Shown here in pieces: positions 1 to 8,827 of a stretch of DNA of 64,000 nt. Below the pieces are notes generated by a model that saw nothing but the letters and a program-made list of their open reading frames with translations, was not told the origin of the DNA and did not search any database. This stretch comes from Herbidospora solisilvae. GTDB taxonomy: Bacteria > Actinomycetota > Actinomycetes > Streptosporangiales > Streptosporangiaceae. The DNA lies in contig NZ_WXEW01000002.1 in assembly GCF_009901565.1 (NCBI RefSeq), positions 620,001-684,000 of the forward strand. The letters are read 5' to 3'. The position numbers and the translations under genes were made by a program. Position 1 is the stretch's first letter. Every line of letters starts with the position of its first letter.

Positions 1-519
1 CCGGTCCCGCGGCGGCCCTTCGTCGTCGAGGGGGTCACGGGGCTGCTGTTCGGGGTCCTCGCCTGGCGCTACGCCGCGACGCCCGAGCTGGTCCCCGCGC
101 TGCTGCTGGCGGCCTGGGCCGGAGTGGTGCTCACGGTCACCGACCTGCGCACATGGCGGCTGCCCGACGTCGTTACGCTGCCCGCCTATCCGGTCCTGCT
201 GGCCGCCCTCGCCCCCACCGGGCGGCTGATGGTCGCCACGGCCTGCGGGCTGGCGATGGCCGGGATCTATCTCGTCCTGTGGTTCGGGCGGCCCTCGGGG
301 ATCGGGTTCGGCGACGTGAAGCTCGCGGGGCTGGTCGGGCTCGTCTCCGGAGCGGTCAGCGTCGACGCCGCCATCGTCGCCGGAGTGGGCGGGCAACTGC
401 TCGGCGGGCTCTGGGCATTAGGGCTGCTTATCACCCGGAAAGGCACCCGGACCAGCGAGTTCCCCTTCGGTCCCGCTATGATCGCGGGCGCGCTGGCGGC
501 TCTGCTGGCGGGAGCTTAA
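1..519 (+). CDS. Prepilin peptidase, A24 family (3' part)
   Basis: The reading frame is open from the first base, so this gene begins outside the window; the last 172 residues are present. The visible part is a chain of hydrophobic segments. It contains a DLRTWRLPD stretch, which fits the first conserved aspartate of type IV prepilin peptidases (D followed by a short basic/proline loop), and FGDVKLAGL, which fits the second (FGxGDxK-like) aspartate motif. Enzymes of this family cleave and sometimes methylate type IV pilin leaders in the cytoplasmic membrane. From family knowledge, a prepilin peptidase directly upstream of aroC is a common actinobacterial arrangement, usually after a shikimate dehydrogenase gene, which would lie to the left. 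Only 25 bases separate it from aroC. Call is confident; the pilin substrate is unknown. Confidence 0.85.
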   Translation, partial: PVPRRPFVVEGVTGLLFGVLAWRYAATPELVPALLLAAWAGVVLTVTDLRTWRLPDVVTLPAYPVLLAALAPTGRLMVATACGLAMAGIYLVLWFGRPSGIGFGDVKLAGLVGLVSGAVSVDAAIVAGVGGQLLGGLWALGLLITRKGTRTSEFPFGPAMIAGALAALLAGA

Positions 520-544
520 CCGCACATCTGAAAGACTTGGTCCC

Positions 545-1723
545 ATGCTGCGCTGGTTGACCGCCGGGGAGTCCCACGGCCCCGAACTCATCGCGATCCT
601 CGAGGGCCTGCCCGCCGGGGTCGAGATCACCACATCCGAGCTCGAAGAGGCGCTGCGCCGCCGGCGTCTCGGCTACGGGCGCGGCGCCCGCATGAAGTTC
701 GAGCAAGACGAACTGACCATCTCGGGCGGCGTCCGCCACGGCCGCACGCTCGGGTCGCCGGTCGCCATCCGCGTCGGCAACACCGAGTGGCCCAAGTGGG
801 AGCAGGTGATGGCGGCCGACCCGGTCGACCCCGCCGTCCTCGAAGGGCTCGCCCGCAACGCCCCCCGGTCGCGCCCCCGCCCCGGCCACGCCGACCTGGC
901 CGGCATGCAGAAATACGGCTTCGACGACGCCCGGCCCGTCCTCGACCGGGCCAGCGCCCGTGAGACGGCCGCCCGGGTGGCGCTCGGCCAGGTCGCCAAG
1001 AACTTCCTCAAGCAGGCCCTCGGCGTCGAGATCGTCAGCCACGTCCTGTCGATCGGGTCGGCCGCGACCCCGTCGATCGAGCTGCCCACCCCCGCCGACC
1101 TGGCCCGCATCGACGACGACCCGGTCCGCTGCTTCGACCCCGAGGGCAGCGCGGCGATGGTCGCCGAGATCGACAAGGCCCACAAGGAGGGCGACACCCT
1201 CGGCGGCGTCGTCGAGGTCGTCGTCTACGGCCTGCCGCCGGGCCTCGGCAGCTACACCCACTGGGACCGCCGCCTCGACGCGCGCCTCGCCGCCGCCCTC
1301 ATGGGCATCCAGGCGATCAAGGGCGTCGGCGTCGGCGACGGCTTCGAGACCGCCCGCCGTCCCGGCTCACGGGCCCACGACGAGATCGAGAACACCGAGA
1401 ACGGCGTCCGGCGCATCACCAACCGGGCCGGCGGCGTCGAGGGCGGCATGACCAACGGCGAGCCGCTGCGGGTCAGCGCCGCCATGAAGCCGATCTCGAC
1501 CGTGCCGCGGGCGCTGGCCACCATCGACGTCGTGACCGGCGAGGCCGCCAAGGCCCACCACGAGCGCTCCGACGTGTGCGCCGTGCCGGCCGCCGCGATC
1601 GTCGCCGAGGCCATGGTCGCGCTGGTGCTGGCCGACGCCGCCGTCGAGAAGTTCGGCGGCGACTCCGTCGAGGAGGTGGCCCGCAACGTCTCCGGCTACC
1701 TGTCCTCGCTGATCATCAAGTAG
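545..1723 (+). CDS. aroC: Chorismate synthase
   Basis: Catalyses the last shikimate step, 1,4-anti-elimination of phosphate from EPSP to give chorismate, using reduced FMN; cytoplasmic. The 392 residues match the family length. Family signatures are visible: [16 protein letters not shown] near the N terminus, the [11 protein letters not shown] block with [12 protein letters not shown] following, and [19 protein letters not shown] near residue 340. The ATG at 545 sits 25 bases after the prepilin peptidase stop. No strong Shine-Dalgarno sequence is visible before it. The stop is 10 bases before aroK, so the aro genes form one operon. Confidence 0.97.
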   Translation: MLRWLTAGESHGPELIAILEGLPAGVEITTSELEEALRRRRLGYGRGARMKFEQDELTISGGVRHGRTLGSPVAIRVGNTEWPKWEQVMAADPVDPAVLEGLARNAPRSRPRPGHADLAGMQKYGFDDARPVLDRASARETAARVALGQVAKNFLKQALGVEIVSHVLSIGSAATPSIELPTPADLARIDDDPVRCFDPEGSAAMVAEIDKAHKEGDTLGGVVEVVVYGLPPGLGSYTHWDRRLDARLAAALMGIQAIKGVGVGDGFETARRPGSRAHDEIENTENGVRRITNRAGGVEGGMTNGEPLRVSAAMKPISTVPRALATIDVVTGEAAKAHHERSDVCAVPAAAIVAEAMVALVLADAAVEKFGGDSVEEVARNVSGYLSSLIIK

Positions 1724-1733
1724 GGGAGCGTCC

Positions 1734-2243
1734 ATGCCTGTCGTGGTGTTGATCGGCCCGCCGGGATCCGGCAAGTCGACCACCGGCGAACTGCTGGCCG
1801 AGCGCCTCGGCGTCGCCTTCCGCGACACCGACGCCGACGTCGAGCAGGTCGCGGGCAAGCCCATCGGCGAGATCTTCTTCGACGACGGCGAAGAGGCCTT
1901 CCGCGCCCTCGAGGCGGCGGCGGTCGGGAAGGCGCTGGCCGAACACGAGGGGGTGCTGTCGCTCGGCGGCGGCTCGATCCTCGACGCCGCGACCCGCGAA
2001 CTGCTGGCCGGCCACACCGTGGTCTACCTGAAGGTCGGCCTCGACCAGGCGGTCAAGCGCGTCGGCCTCGCCTCCGCGCGCCCGCTGCTGGTGCTCAACC
2101 CCCGCAGCCAGCTCCGCAAGCTGATGGAGGAGCGCAGGCCCCTGTACGAAGGCCTCGCGGTCCTCACCGTCCCCACCGACGACCTGGAGCCCGGCGAGGT
2201 GGCCGACCAGATCCGGGCCGAGCTCAAGCTGGAGAGCGAGTGA
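1734..2243 (+). CDS. aroK: Shikimate kinase
   Basis: Phosphorylates shikimate at the 3-hydroxyl with ATP, the fifth step of the pathway. The 169-residue length is normal. The P-loop GPPGSGKST is at residues 7-15, the shikimate-binding DTDADVEQ lies near residue 33, and the LSLGGGS glycine motif and SARPLL lid region follow. ATG at 1734 follows a GGGGAG ribosome site. The stop codon overlaps the aroB GTG start by four bases (GTGA), indicating translational coupling. Confidence 0.96.
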   Translation: MPVVVLIGPPGSGKSTTGELLAERLGVAFRDTDADVEQVAGKPIGEIFFDDGEEAFRALEAAAVGKALAEHEGVLSLGGGSILDAATRELLAGHTVVYLKVGLDQAVKRVGLASARPLLVLNPRSQLRKLMEERRPLYEGLAVLTVPTDDLEPGEVADQIRAELKLESE

Positions 2244-3322
2244 CCGTCACCCGCATCCCCGTCTTCGGCGACAGCCCCTACGACGTCGTCGTCGGCGCCG
2301 GCGTCCTGGGCGAGCTGCCCGGCCTGGTCGGCGAGAAGGCCCGCACGGTCGCCGTCGTCCACCCGGTCACCCTGCCCGAGCTGGCGGGCCCGGTGACGGG
2401 CGTGCTGGAGAAGGCCGGATACGACGTGCTGGCCCTCCCGGTGCCCGACGCCGAGGCGGCCAAAGACGTCCACGTGCTCGCCTCGCTCTGGTCGGCGTTC
2501 GGGCGTCACGGCATGACCCGGACCGACGTCGTCGTGGGCGTCGGCGGCGGGGCCACCACCGACCTGGCCGGGTTCGCGGCCGCCACGTGGCTGCGCGGCG
2601 TGCGGGTCGTCCAGGTCCCGACCACGCTGCTGGCCATGGTCGACGCCGCCGTCGGCGGCAAGACCGGCATCAACACACCCGAGGGCAAGAACCTCGTCGG
2701 CTCCTTCCACCCCCCGGCGGGCGTCCTGTGCGACCTCGCGACCCTGGTGGGCGTGCCGCGCGACGACTACGTCGCCGGGCTGGCCGAGACGATCAAGGGC
2801 GGGTTCATCGCCGACCCCGAGATCCTCCGGCTGATCGAAGACGACCCCGAGGCCGCCCGCCACCCCGAGGGCGCCCACACCCGCGAGCTGATCGAACGCA
2901 AGATCCAGGTCAAGGCCGACGTCGTCGGCGCCGACCTGAAGGAGAGCGGGCTGCGCGAGATCCTCAACTACGGCCACACCCTGGCCCACGCCATCGAGCG
3001 GGTGGAGAACTACACCATCCGCCACGGCGAGGCGGTCGCGATCGGCCTCGTCTACGCCGCCGAACTCGGCCGTCTCTCGGGCCGGGCCGACCTGGTGGCG
3101 CGCACCCGTTCGATTCTGACCTCGGTCGGTCTGCCCACGGTTTACCGTGAAGACGCCTGGCCCCGGTTGCGTGAGCACATGAAGATCGACAAGAAGGCCC
3201 GGGGGGCCAAGCTCCGGTTCGTCGTGCTCGACGCGCTGGCCGAGCCGTCCCGGCTCGAAGACCCGTCCGAGGAGTTGCTGGAGGCCGCCTACCAGGCGGT
3301 GAGCGGAGGCCCCCATGCGTGA
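2240..3322 (+). CDS. aroB: 3-dehydroquinate synthase
   Basis: Converts DAHP to 3-dehydroquinate using NAD and a divalent metal; second shikimate step. The 360 residues contain the NAD-binding [19 protein letters not shown] block and the [20 protein letters not shown] signature. The metal ligands are expected in the AETIKGG and [11 protein letters not shown] segments, both present. GTG start at 2240 overlaps the aroK stop. Its own end overlaps aroQ by eight bases. Context and motifs leave little doubt. Confidence 0.97.
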   Translation: MTVTRIPVFGDSPYDVVVGAGVLGELPGLVGEKARTVAVVHPVTLPELAGPVTGVLEKAGYDVLALPVPDAEAAKDVHVLASLWSAFGRHGMTRTDVVVGVGGGATTDLAGFAAATWLRGVRVVQVPTTLLAMVDAAVGGKTGINTPEGKNLVGSFHPPAGVLCDLATLVGVPRDDYVAGLAETIKGGFIADPEILRLIEDDPEAARHPEGAHTRELIERKIQVKADVVGADLKESGLREILNYGHTLAHAIERVENYTIRHGEAVAIGLVYAAELGRLSGRADLVARTRSILTSVGLPTVYREDAWPRLREHMKIDKKARGAKLRFVVLDALAEPSRLEDPSEELLEAAYQAVSGGPHA

Positions 3323-3743
3323 CGTCCTGGTGCTGAACGGCCCCAACCTGGGCCGGCTGGGCACCCGCGAACCCGACGTCTACGGCGCCACCACGTTCAA
3401 GGACCTGGTGCTGATCTGCGAGAGCGCCGGTCGCGAACTGGGCCTTTCGGTCGAGGTCCGGCAGACCGACGACGAGGCCGAGATGGTGCGCTGGATCCAC
3501 GGCGCGGCCGACTCCCGCACCCCCGTGATCCTCAACCCGGCGGCGTTCACCCACTACAGCTACGCGCTGCGCGACGCGCTCGCCCAGCGCACCGCGCCGC
3601 TGATCGAGGTGCACATCTCCAACCCGGCCGCCCGGGAGGAGTTCCGCCACACCTCGGTCGTGGCGGCCGTCGCCAACGGCACGATCGCCGGTTTCGGCGT
3701 GCAGTCCTATGTCCTGGCCTTGCGAGCCATCGCGGAGATGTGA
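3315..3743 (+). CDS. aroQ: 3-dehydroquinate dehydratase, type II
   Basis: Dehydrates 3-dehydroquinate to 3-dehydroshikimate. The 142 residues fit the dodecameric type II family. The N-terminal [19 protein letters not shown] carries the active-site loop arginine and tyrosine, [17 protein letters not shown] carries the substrate-binding Asn and Ser/Thr, and [17 protein letters not shown] carries the catalytic His. The ATG at 3315 lies inside the end of aroB. The next gene starts one base after the stop, so the SGNH hydrolase is probably co-transcribed. Confidence 0.96.
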   Translation: MRDVLVLNGPNLGRLGTREPDVYGATTFKDLVLICESAGRELGLSVEVRQTDDEAEMVRWIHGAADSRTPVILNPAAFTHYSYALRDALAQRTAPLIEVHISNPAAREEFRHTSVVAAVANGTIAGFGVQSYVLALRAIAEM

Positions 3744-3744
3744 G

Positions 3745-4497
3745 ATGTACGGGTCGTTCGTCGCCCTCGGCGACAGTTTCACCGAGGGCCTCAACGACCC
3801 GGGCGTGAACGGTTCCTATCGCGGCTGGGCCGACCGGGTCGCCGAGACCCTGGCCGCCCAGAACCCCTCCTTCGTGTACGCCAACCTCGCGGTCCGCGGC
3901 CGCCTGCTCGACCAGGTGGTGGCCGAGCAGGTGCCGAGGGCGATCGAGATGCGCCCCGACCTGGTCAGCTTCTGCGCCGGCGGCAACGACCTGCTGCGCC
4001 CCGGCAGCGACCCCGACAAGATGGCCAAGACCTTCGCCGGCGCGGTCAGGGCGTTGCGGGAGACCGGCGCCGACGTGCTCGTCTTCACCGGCGTCGACCC
4101 GCGCGACACCCCGATCATGCGCCGCGCCCGCGGCACGTTCGCGACCTACTACCTGCACGTCCGCTCGATCGCCGACCTCTACGGTTGCCGCCTGGTCGAC
4201 CAGTGGTCGATGCAGGGCCTGCGCGACTGGCGCGCGTGGAGCGACGACCGCCTTCACATGAACGAGCACGGCCACCGTCTGGTCGCGGCCAGGGTGCTCG
4301 ACGTGCTGGGCGTACCGGGGCAGGAGTGGCGGTTCACCTGGCCGCCCCGCGACAAGGTCGACCCCCGGGCCAAGCGCCGGGAAGACGTGGAGTGGCTGCG
4401 CGAACACCTGGGCCCGTGGGTGCTGCGGCGGCTGCGCGGGACGTCGTCCGGAGACAACGTCACCCCCAAACGTCCAGATTTGTCGCCTTTCGACTAA
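3745..4497 (+). CDS. SGNH/GDSL-type hydrolase
   Basis: Predicted esterase/lipase-like hydrolase of 250 residues. The block I serine motif is VALGDSFTEGL (Ser at about residue 11). A CAGGNDLL segment supplies the block III asparagine, and DDRLHMNEHGH supplies the Asp-x-x-His pair of block V. There is no signal peptide, so it is likely cytoplasmic. The frame extends upstream into aroQ, but ATG 3745, one base after the aroQ stop, places the GDSL motif at the usual N-terminal position. The substrate is unknown. In related genomes this class is often annotated as lysophospholipase-like; that is family knowledge, not visible here. Confidence 0.85.
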   Translation: MYGSFVALGDSFTEGLNDPGVNGSYRGWADRVAETLAAQNPSFVYANLAVRGRLLDQVVAEQVPRAIEMRPDLVSFCAGGNDLLRPGSDPDKMAKTFAGAVRALRETGADVLVFTGVDPRDTPIMRRARGTFATYYLHVRSIADLYGCRLVDQWSMQGLRDWRAWSDDRLHMNEHGHRLVAARVLDVLGVPGQEWRFTWPPRDKVDPRAKRREDVEWLREHLGPWVLRRLRGTSSGDNVTPKRPDLSPFD

Positions 4498-4562
4498 TTT
4501 GATCCGCTCTTGAGGTGCACTGTCCGCTTTCCGGGGAGGGGGATTCCGGAAGGGGGACAGTG

Positions 4563-4937
4563 ATGAAGCCAAGTCAGGCCAAACTCGCGGTGGGCATCGC
4601 CCTCGGCTACTACTTCGGCCGCAACCACAAGCTCGCGATGGCGACCGCCGTCGCCGTCGGAGGCCTCGCCGGAGCGCTCCGGCCCAAGAGCCTGCTGGGC
4701 AAGGGCCTCAAGAGCCTCGGCTCGCCCGAACTGGAAGAGCTCGCCGGGAAGCTGCAGACCGACCTCATGGAGGCCGGCCGCGCCGCCGCCACCGCGGCGA
4801 CCACCGGCCCGATCAACCAGCTCAGCGACCGCATCCACGACAAGGCGGAGCGGCTGCGCAGCCCGCTCGGCACCAAGACCGCCGAGAAGACGTCCGAGCA
4901 GACCTCCGACACGACCTCCACCGGGGAGGACTCATGA
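4563..4937 (+). CDS. Small glycine/alanine-rich membrane-associated protein
   Basis: A 124-residue protein of unknown function. Residues 8-40 are mildly hydrophobic and glycine-rich (AVGIALGYYFGRNHK followed by an alanine-rich stretch), suggesting one membrane-associated helix pair. The rest is polar and ends in a Thr/Ser/Glu tail. ATG 4563 is chosen because a purine-rich GGAAGGGGG ribosome site precedes it; an upstream ATG at 4515 lacks one. Its stop overlaps the next gene by four bases (ATGA), making it the first gene of a coupled four-gene operon reaching 8785. From memory, similar small proteins sit beside SRPBCC proteins in actinobacterial gas-vesicle loci, but no gvp gene is visible here. 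Confidence 0.7.
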   Translation: MKPSQAKLAVGIALGYYFGRNHKLAMATAVAVGGLAGALRPKSLLGKGLKSLGSPELEELAGKLQTDLMEAGRAAATAATTGPINQLSDRIHDKAERLRSPLGTKTAEKTSEQTSDTTSTGEDS

Positions 4938-5956
4938 CGGAAACCAAGACGCCGTCCCCGCTCGGCAGACTCGGCAGGGAGGTCGGCGGCATCATCGGCG
5001 CGGCCGGCAAACGCGGCGCCACCAAGCTGACCGGCAAGGTGACCGGCAAGATCAAGGGCAAGGTCGGCGACCTCACCGACCGCCTCACCGAGTACGCCAC
5101 CGGAGAGAAGAGCGGCCTCAGCGACCTGGGCTTCGGGGAACAGCGCAAGGACCAGGGCAAGGAGCAGGGCGGCGAGGAGAAGAAGGAGGGCTTCTTCAAG
5201 CGCCTCGGCCACGGGGTGAAGGGTGTCACCGAACTGTTCAAGGCCTTCACCGGCAAGGGCGGCAAGGGCAAGGGCAACCGGAAGGTCGTCAACATCGTCG
5301 AGTCGATCGACATCGGCGCGCCCCTCCAGGTCGTCTACAACCAGTGGACGCAGTTCGAGGAGTTCCCGTCCTTCATGAAGAAGGTCGAACGCGTCAGCCA
5401 GGACGAGGACACCAAGCTGACGTGGAAGGCCCAGGTCTTCTGGTCGCACCGCACGTGGCAGGCCGACATCGTCGAACAGGTCCCCGACAGGCACATCATC
5501 TGGCGCTCCCATGGGGCGAAGGGCCACGTCGACGGCACGGTCACCTTCAGCGAGCTGGCGCCGAACCTGACCCGGGTCCTGGTCGTGCTGGAGTATCACC
5601 CGCAGGGCCTGTTCGAGAAGACGGGCAACATCTGGCGCGCCCAGGGCCGCCGGGCACGGCTGGAACTCAAGCACTTCCGCCGCCAGGTGATGACCCAGAC
5701 GCTGCTGCGCGCCGACGACGTCCCGGGCTGGCGCGGCGAGATCCACGACGGCGAGGTCACCTCCCAGCCCGACGAGGAGCAGACCACCAGTTCGGAGGAG
5801 CAGGCGACGGAGGCCCCCGAGGCGCCCCCGCCCGGTTCGGGGGAGGAACCCGAGGCGCCGAAGGAGGGAGAAGAGACAGCGGAACCAGAGGAGGAGACCG
5901 AGGGCCAGGAGGAAGAGGAGAGAGTCCCCGAGGGCCAGGTGAGCGCACGTGGCTGA
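4934..5956 (+). CDS. SRPBCC-family (cyclase/dehydrase-like) protein
   Basis: 340 residues. The first 115 are basic and Gly/Lys-rich (TKLTGKVTGKIKGKVGDL and a GKGGKGKGNRK patch). From residue 118 a START/SRPBCC fold begins with VNIVESIDIGAPLQVVYNQW and runs to about residue 255 (FEEFPSFMKKVERV, HRTWQADIVEQVPDRHIIW, VLVVLEYHPQGLFEK). The last 75 residues are a strongly acidic Glu-rich tail. This fold usually binds a hydrophobic ligand; the ligand is unknown. The separation of basic head, folded core and acidic tail is unusual and suggests electrostatic assembly with a partner. ATG overlaps the previous stop, and its end overlaps the next gene by eight bases. Confidence 0.75.
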   Translation: MTETKTPSPLGRLGREVGGIIGAAGKRGATKLTGKVTGKIKGKVGDLTDRLTEYATGEKSGLSDLGFGEQRKDQGKEQGGEEKKEGFFKRLGHGVKGVTELFKAFTGKGGKGKGNRKVVNIVESIDIGAPLQVVYNQWTQFEEFPSFMKKVERVSQDEDTKLTWKAQVFWSHRTWQADIVEQVPDRHIIWRSHGAKGHVDGTVTFSELAPNLTRVLVVLEYHPQGLFEKTGNIWRAQGRRARLELKHFRRQVMTQTLLRADDVPGWRGEIHDGEVTSQPDEEQTTSSEEQATEAPEAPPPGSGEEPEAPKEGEETAEPEEETEGQEEEERVPEGQVSARG

Positions 5957-8537
5957 CGAGGACCCCGACGTCTACCTCGACGTACCGAACCTCAGCGTCG
6001 ACGAGATCACCCTCCGCGTCGCCGACCTCAAGGCCCGCGTCAGCGTCAGCGCCGAGGTGCTGGACCTGCTGAAACTCAACGTCGGCGCCGACGTGTCCCT
6101 GGGCGAGGTCGACCTGGGCATCAAGGGCGTGCAGGCCCAGGCCCTGCTCAAGGTGCGACTCGACAACGTGGCGAGAATCGTCGGCGACGTCCTGCAGACC
6201 CTCGACCACAACCCGCAGATCCTCGAAAACCTGACCAGAGGCCTGGGCAACGCCACCGAGGCCATCGGCGGCGGCGCAGGCCAGGCCGTCGGCGAGATCG
6301 GCAGGGGCGCCAGCAGCGCCGTCAGCGACGTGGGCGCAGGCGCGGGCGAGGCGGTCCGTGACGTGGGTTCAGGCGCGGGCGAAGCGGTCAGCGACGTGGG
6401 CGCGGGCGCGGGCCACGCGGTGGGCGAGGTCGGCGAAGGCGCCGGTCACGCGGTCGGTGAGGTCGGTGAAGGCGCCGGTCACGCGGTGGGCGAGGTCGGC
6501 GAGGGCGCTGGCGAGACTGTCAGCGACGTAGGCGAAGGCGCTGGCCAGGCGGTCGGCGAGGTCGGCGAGGGGGCCGGGAAGGCCGCCGAAAACGTGGGCC
6601 GGGGAGCAGGCCAGGCTGCAGGCCAGGTCGGTGAAGGTGCCGGAAGGGCCGCCGGAGAGGCAGGTCAGGCCGCAGGCGAGGGTGCCGGGAAGGCCGCCGG
6701 GACCTTGGGCGCCGAAGCGGGAGAGGTCGGCGAGGTGGCCGGTAAGGCGGAGGGAAGTGCCGGTCGGGCTGCCGAACATGGGGATTCGGATGGTGGCCCG
6801 GCTCCTGGTGTGGCCGACGAGGCCGAACGCCGACGCGACGAAGAAGCATCTGGGCAACGTGGCCAGAGGGTTGGAGAGGGTGCCGATCGAACAGGTCGGC
6901 CCGACCAGACCTCCGGCGACGGCGAGGACGTGCTCACTGGCACGGTGGTCGAGGAGCAGCAGCGGCCTGCCGGCGCCCGGGCCGATCAAGAAAAAGGCAC
7001 TGGCGAAGAGAGCGTTTCCCGCCCGCCAGTGAGGCGCGCGAGCAGCGCGGATCACGACCGTGATGACGGCGCGGGTGGAGAAACTCGACGAACCGACTCC
7101 CAGGCCGAAGCGGACCAGGCAAGAGAGGGCGAGGATCAGTCCGGCCAAACGACCGAAGTTGAGCAGCCGGAAACCGGTGACGGTGCCGAGAGCCTGGGCG
7201 GTGAACGGTCTGAGGAGTCGGCAGGAGCGAGGTCGGCCGCAGAGCCGGAAGGCCGTGGTGAAGCCGATGGGCCAAGCGCTGAAGTCCACGGGTCTGCAGA
7301 GGACGGCCGCGTCGAGGACGGCGGCCAGACGAAGAGTTCCGACGCTCAGCTAGAGGAGCGAAGCCCCGCCGAGGAGTCGACAAGCGAGGGCCAAGTCGAG
7401 AAGCCAAGTGCGGCAGGTGCGCGGGAGGCCTCAGGAGAAGAGGTCAGCGCTCAAGATTCCAAAAGCCGCGGCCAGACAGAGGATCCAGGCGCAGAAGGCC
7501 GACCTGCGACGGCAGAAGGAGCAGGCGGAGCCGAGGGGCGGCAAGGCGGAGGCCCGGCGGGTGAGCCAACAGCACAAGGCGTGGATGAGACGCCACGACC
7601 AGGAGGCCAGGTTGCGAAGACGCCAGATGAAGGCCAGGCCGAAAGACTGAGAGCTGAGGGCACAGCCAGCACACCGGAGGGCAACGGCCGATCCGGGCGA
7701 CCGGAAGCCGCGCGCGAGGGCGGGCAACCGCAAGGCGATGGTGAGGCCGAGGGGCCACAGGGCAAGGGCGCGGCCGGGGAGCCGTGGGCTGAGGGCCAGG
7801 CGGGGAGGCCGTCAGGTGACGGCCGATCTCCAAGACCGGAGGGTGACGAGCAAGGCGGGAGCCCCCTGCGCGAAGCGCGAGTCGCAGAGTCGGAGGGCAC
7901 CAGCGAAGCCGGCGAGCCCGAAGTATCAGGCCAAGCCGAGACGCCGCAGGGTGAGGCGCCAGCCCCGAAGTCGGAGGCTGAGGGCGACACCGGCGATGCG
8001 AGAGCTGCGGGAGAGGCCGGAAAGCCGCGCGAGCAGGGTCAGACTCCGAAGTCGGAAGGTCAAGAAGGGAAGCCGGAGGGCGGAACACCGCAGGCCAAGG
8101 GCCAGGCCGGGCAACCGGAAGTCGAGCGCCAGACGGAGAAACCTCAAGCTGAGGGCGGCTCTCCCGCAACAGAAGGAGCAGGCCACGCTCGGGCACCGGA
8201 TAGTGAGCGCCAGACGGAGAAGCCGCAAGTCGGTGGCCGAACTCCGACCCCGGAAGCTGCAGGCCAAACCGGCCAGCCGGATGGCGAGCGCCAGACGGAG
8301 AAGCCACAAGCCGGTGGCCGAGCTCCGACACCAGAAGGTGCGGGACAAGCCCAGAAACGGGAAGGTGGCCAAACTCGCCCCGAGGGCAAGGAGCACGCCG
8401 ACCAGAAAGCCGACCACTGGCGGCGGGAGCGACCGGATCGGGCCGGTCAGACGCTCGGTGGGGCGTTGAAGGAATTGCGGCACGCCGCCGTGCTGGCCGG
8501 CCTGCGCAGGCTCGGCAAGCTGGGGAGGCCCCCGTGA
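5949..8537 (+). CDS. Large repeat protein with 11-residue repeats and long disordered tail
   Basis: 862 residues, no known enzyme motif. Residues 1-100 form a regular beta/alpha-like domain (VYLDVPNLSVDEITLRV, VSAEVLDLLKLNVGADVSL, GIKGVQAQALLKVRLDNV). I recognise this domain from other actinobacterial proteins but cannot name it. Residues 109-240 are twelve contiguous 11-residue units of the form GAGxAVxEVGE. From about residue 280 to 830 the protein is low-complexity and hydrophilic (Gly, Glu, Gln, Arg, Pro), with an 81-base repeat near the end. The last 30 residues (GGALKELRHAAVLAGLRRLGK) look like an amphipathic helix. GTG start, overlapping the SRPBCC gene; its stop overlaps the next GTG by four bases. 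Possibly a surface-coating or scaffold protein; this is inference. Confidence 0.75.
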   Translation: MADEDPDVYLDVPNLSVDEITLRVADLKARVSVSAEVLDLLKLNVGADVSLGEVDLGIKGVQAQALLKVRLDNVARIVGDVLQTLDHNPQILENLTRGLGNATEAIGGGAGQAVGEIGRGASSAVSDVGAGAGEAVRDVGSGAGEAVSDVGAGAGHAVGEVGEGAGHAVGEVGEGAGHAVGEVGEGAGETVSDVGEGAGQAVGEVGEGAGKAAENVGRGAGQAAGQVGEGAGRAAGEAGQAAGEGAGKAAGTLGAEAGEVGEVAGKAEGSAGRAAEHGDSDGGPAPGVADEAERRRDEEASGQRGQRVGEGADRTGRPDQTSGDGEDVLTGTVVEEQQRPAGARADQEKGTGEESVSRPPVRRASSADHDRDDGAGGETRRTDSQAEADQAREGEDQSGQTTEVEQPETGDGAESLGGERSEESAGARSAAEPEGRGEADGPSAEVHGSAEDGRVEDGGQTKSSDAQLEERSPAEESTSEGQVEKPSAAGAREASGEEVSAQDSKSRGQTEDPGAEGRPATAEGAGGAEGRQGGGPAGEPTAQGVDETPRPGGQVAKTPDEGQAERLRAEGTASTPEGNGRSGRPEAAREGGQPQGDGEAEGPQGKGAAGEPWAEGQAGRPSGDGRSPRPEGDEQGGSPLREARVAESEGTSEAGEPEVSGQAETPQGEAPAPKSEAEGDTGDARAAGEAGKPREQGQTPKSEGQEGKPEGGTPQAKGQAGQPEVERQTEKPQAEGGSPATEGAGHARAPDSERQTEKPQVGGRTPTPEAAGQTGQPDGERQTEKPQAGGRAPTPEGAGQAQKREGGQTRPEGKEHADQKADHWRRERPDRAGQTLGGALKELRHAAVLAGLRRLGKLGRPP
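6273..6668 (+). repeat. Twelve in-frame 33-bp repeats (11-residue GAGxAVxEVGE units)
   Basis: Twelve consecutive 33-base units encode residues 109-240 of the large repeat protein. Units 5-7 (6405-6503) are identical at protein level (GAGHAVGEVGE) and nearly so in DNA, so recent duplication is likely. Eleven-residue periodicity is known from amphipathic 11/3 helices of LEA group 3 proteins, synucleins and perilipins. Confidence 0.9.
8124..8366 (+). repeat. 81-bp tandem repeat, three copies
   Basis: The segment starting GAGCGCCAGACGGAGAA recurs at 8124, 8205 and 8286, exactly 81 bases apart. It encodes 27-residue units beginning ERQTEKPQ in the tail of the repeat protein. The third unit decays toward 8366. 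Confidence 0.85.
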
Positions 8538-8785
8538 GCGGCCGGCCCACCGATGAGGACATCGCGCGGGCCGACATCGTCATCGCCGCCGACGTCGCGG
8601 CCGACGACCTGGAGGTCAGGGTCGCGCCCGATCACAAGGTCGAGTTCCACGGCCACGACCAAGCCGCGTCTGGCACCAACCGGGAGAATCTCCCCGAAAG
8701 CGTCACGGAGGGTCAGCGATATCGTTCCGTCCGTATCAGCTACGCGCTGGAGGCCCGCGCGGCCGGCCACGCCGAGCCCGACTGA
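8534..8785 (+). CDS. Small hypothetical protein (operon end)
   Basis: 83 residues, acidic, without membrane segment or recognisable motif; the middle is IVIAADVAADDLEVRVAPDH. The GTG start overlaps the stop of the large repeat protein (GTGA), so it is translated with the 4563-8785 operon. It lies 42 bases before the MOSC gene, which has its own promoter-like box. Function unknown. Confidence 0.6.
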   Translation: MSGRPTDEDIARADIVIAADVAADDLEVRVAPDHKVEFHGHDQAASGTNRENLPESVTEGQRYRSVRISYALEARAAGHAEPD

Positions 8786-8815
8786 ATCCCGCGTGATTGA
8801 GAGAGCGCTTTCTCG

Positions 8816-8821
8816 TACAGT
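8816..8821 (+). promoter_or_regulatory. -10 box of a leaderless promoter (MOSC gene)
   Basis: TACAGT lies six bases before the ATG at 8828, with no ribosome site between. A near-palindrome around the GCGCTTTC stretch (8803-8815) directly precedes it. Confidence 0.5.
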
Positions 8822-8827
8822 CGACTG

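Noticed and set aside
8124-8366. CRISPR-like array
   Set aside because: The repeats are contiguous, 81 bases long and in frame within a gene; there are no spacers.
5757-8583. Several long open frames on both strands across the repeat protein
   Set aside because: They are Arg/Pro/Ala-rich products of high-GC third positions and the repeated sequence; only the 5949-8537 frame has coupled start and stop overlaps and a conserved N-terminal domain.
4563-8785. Gas-vesicle gene cluster
   Set aside because: No GvpA/F/G/J/K/L/S-like protein is encoded here; only accessory-type proteins occur.
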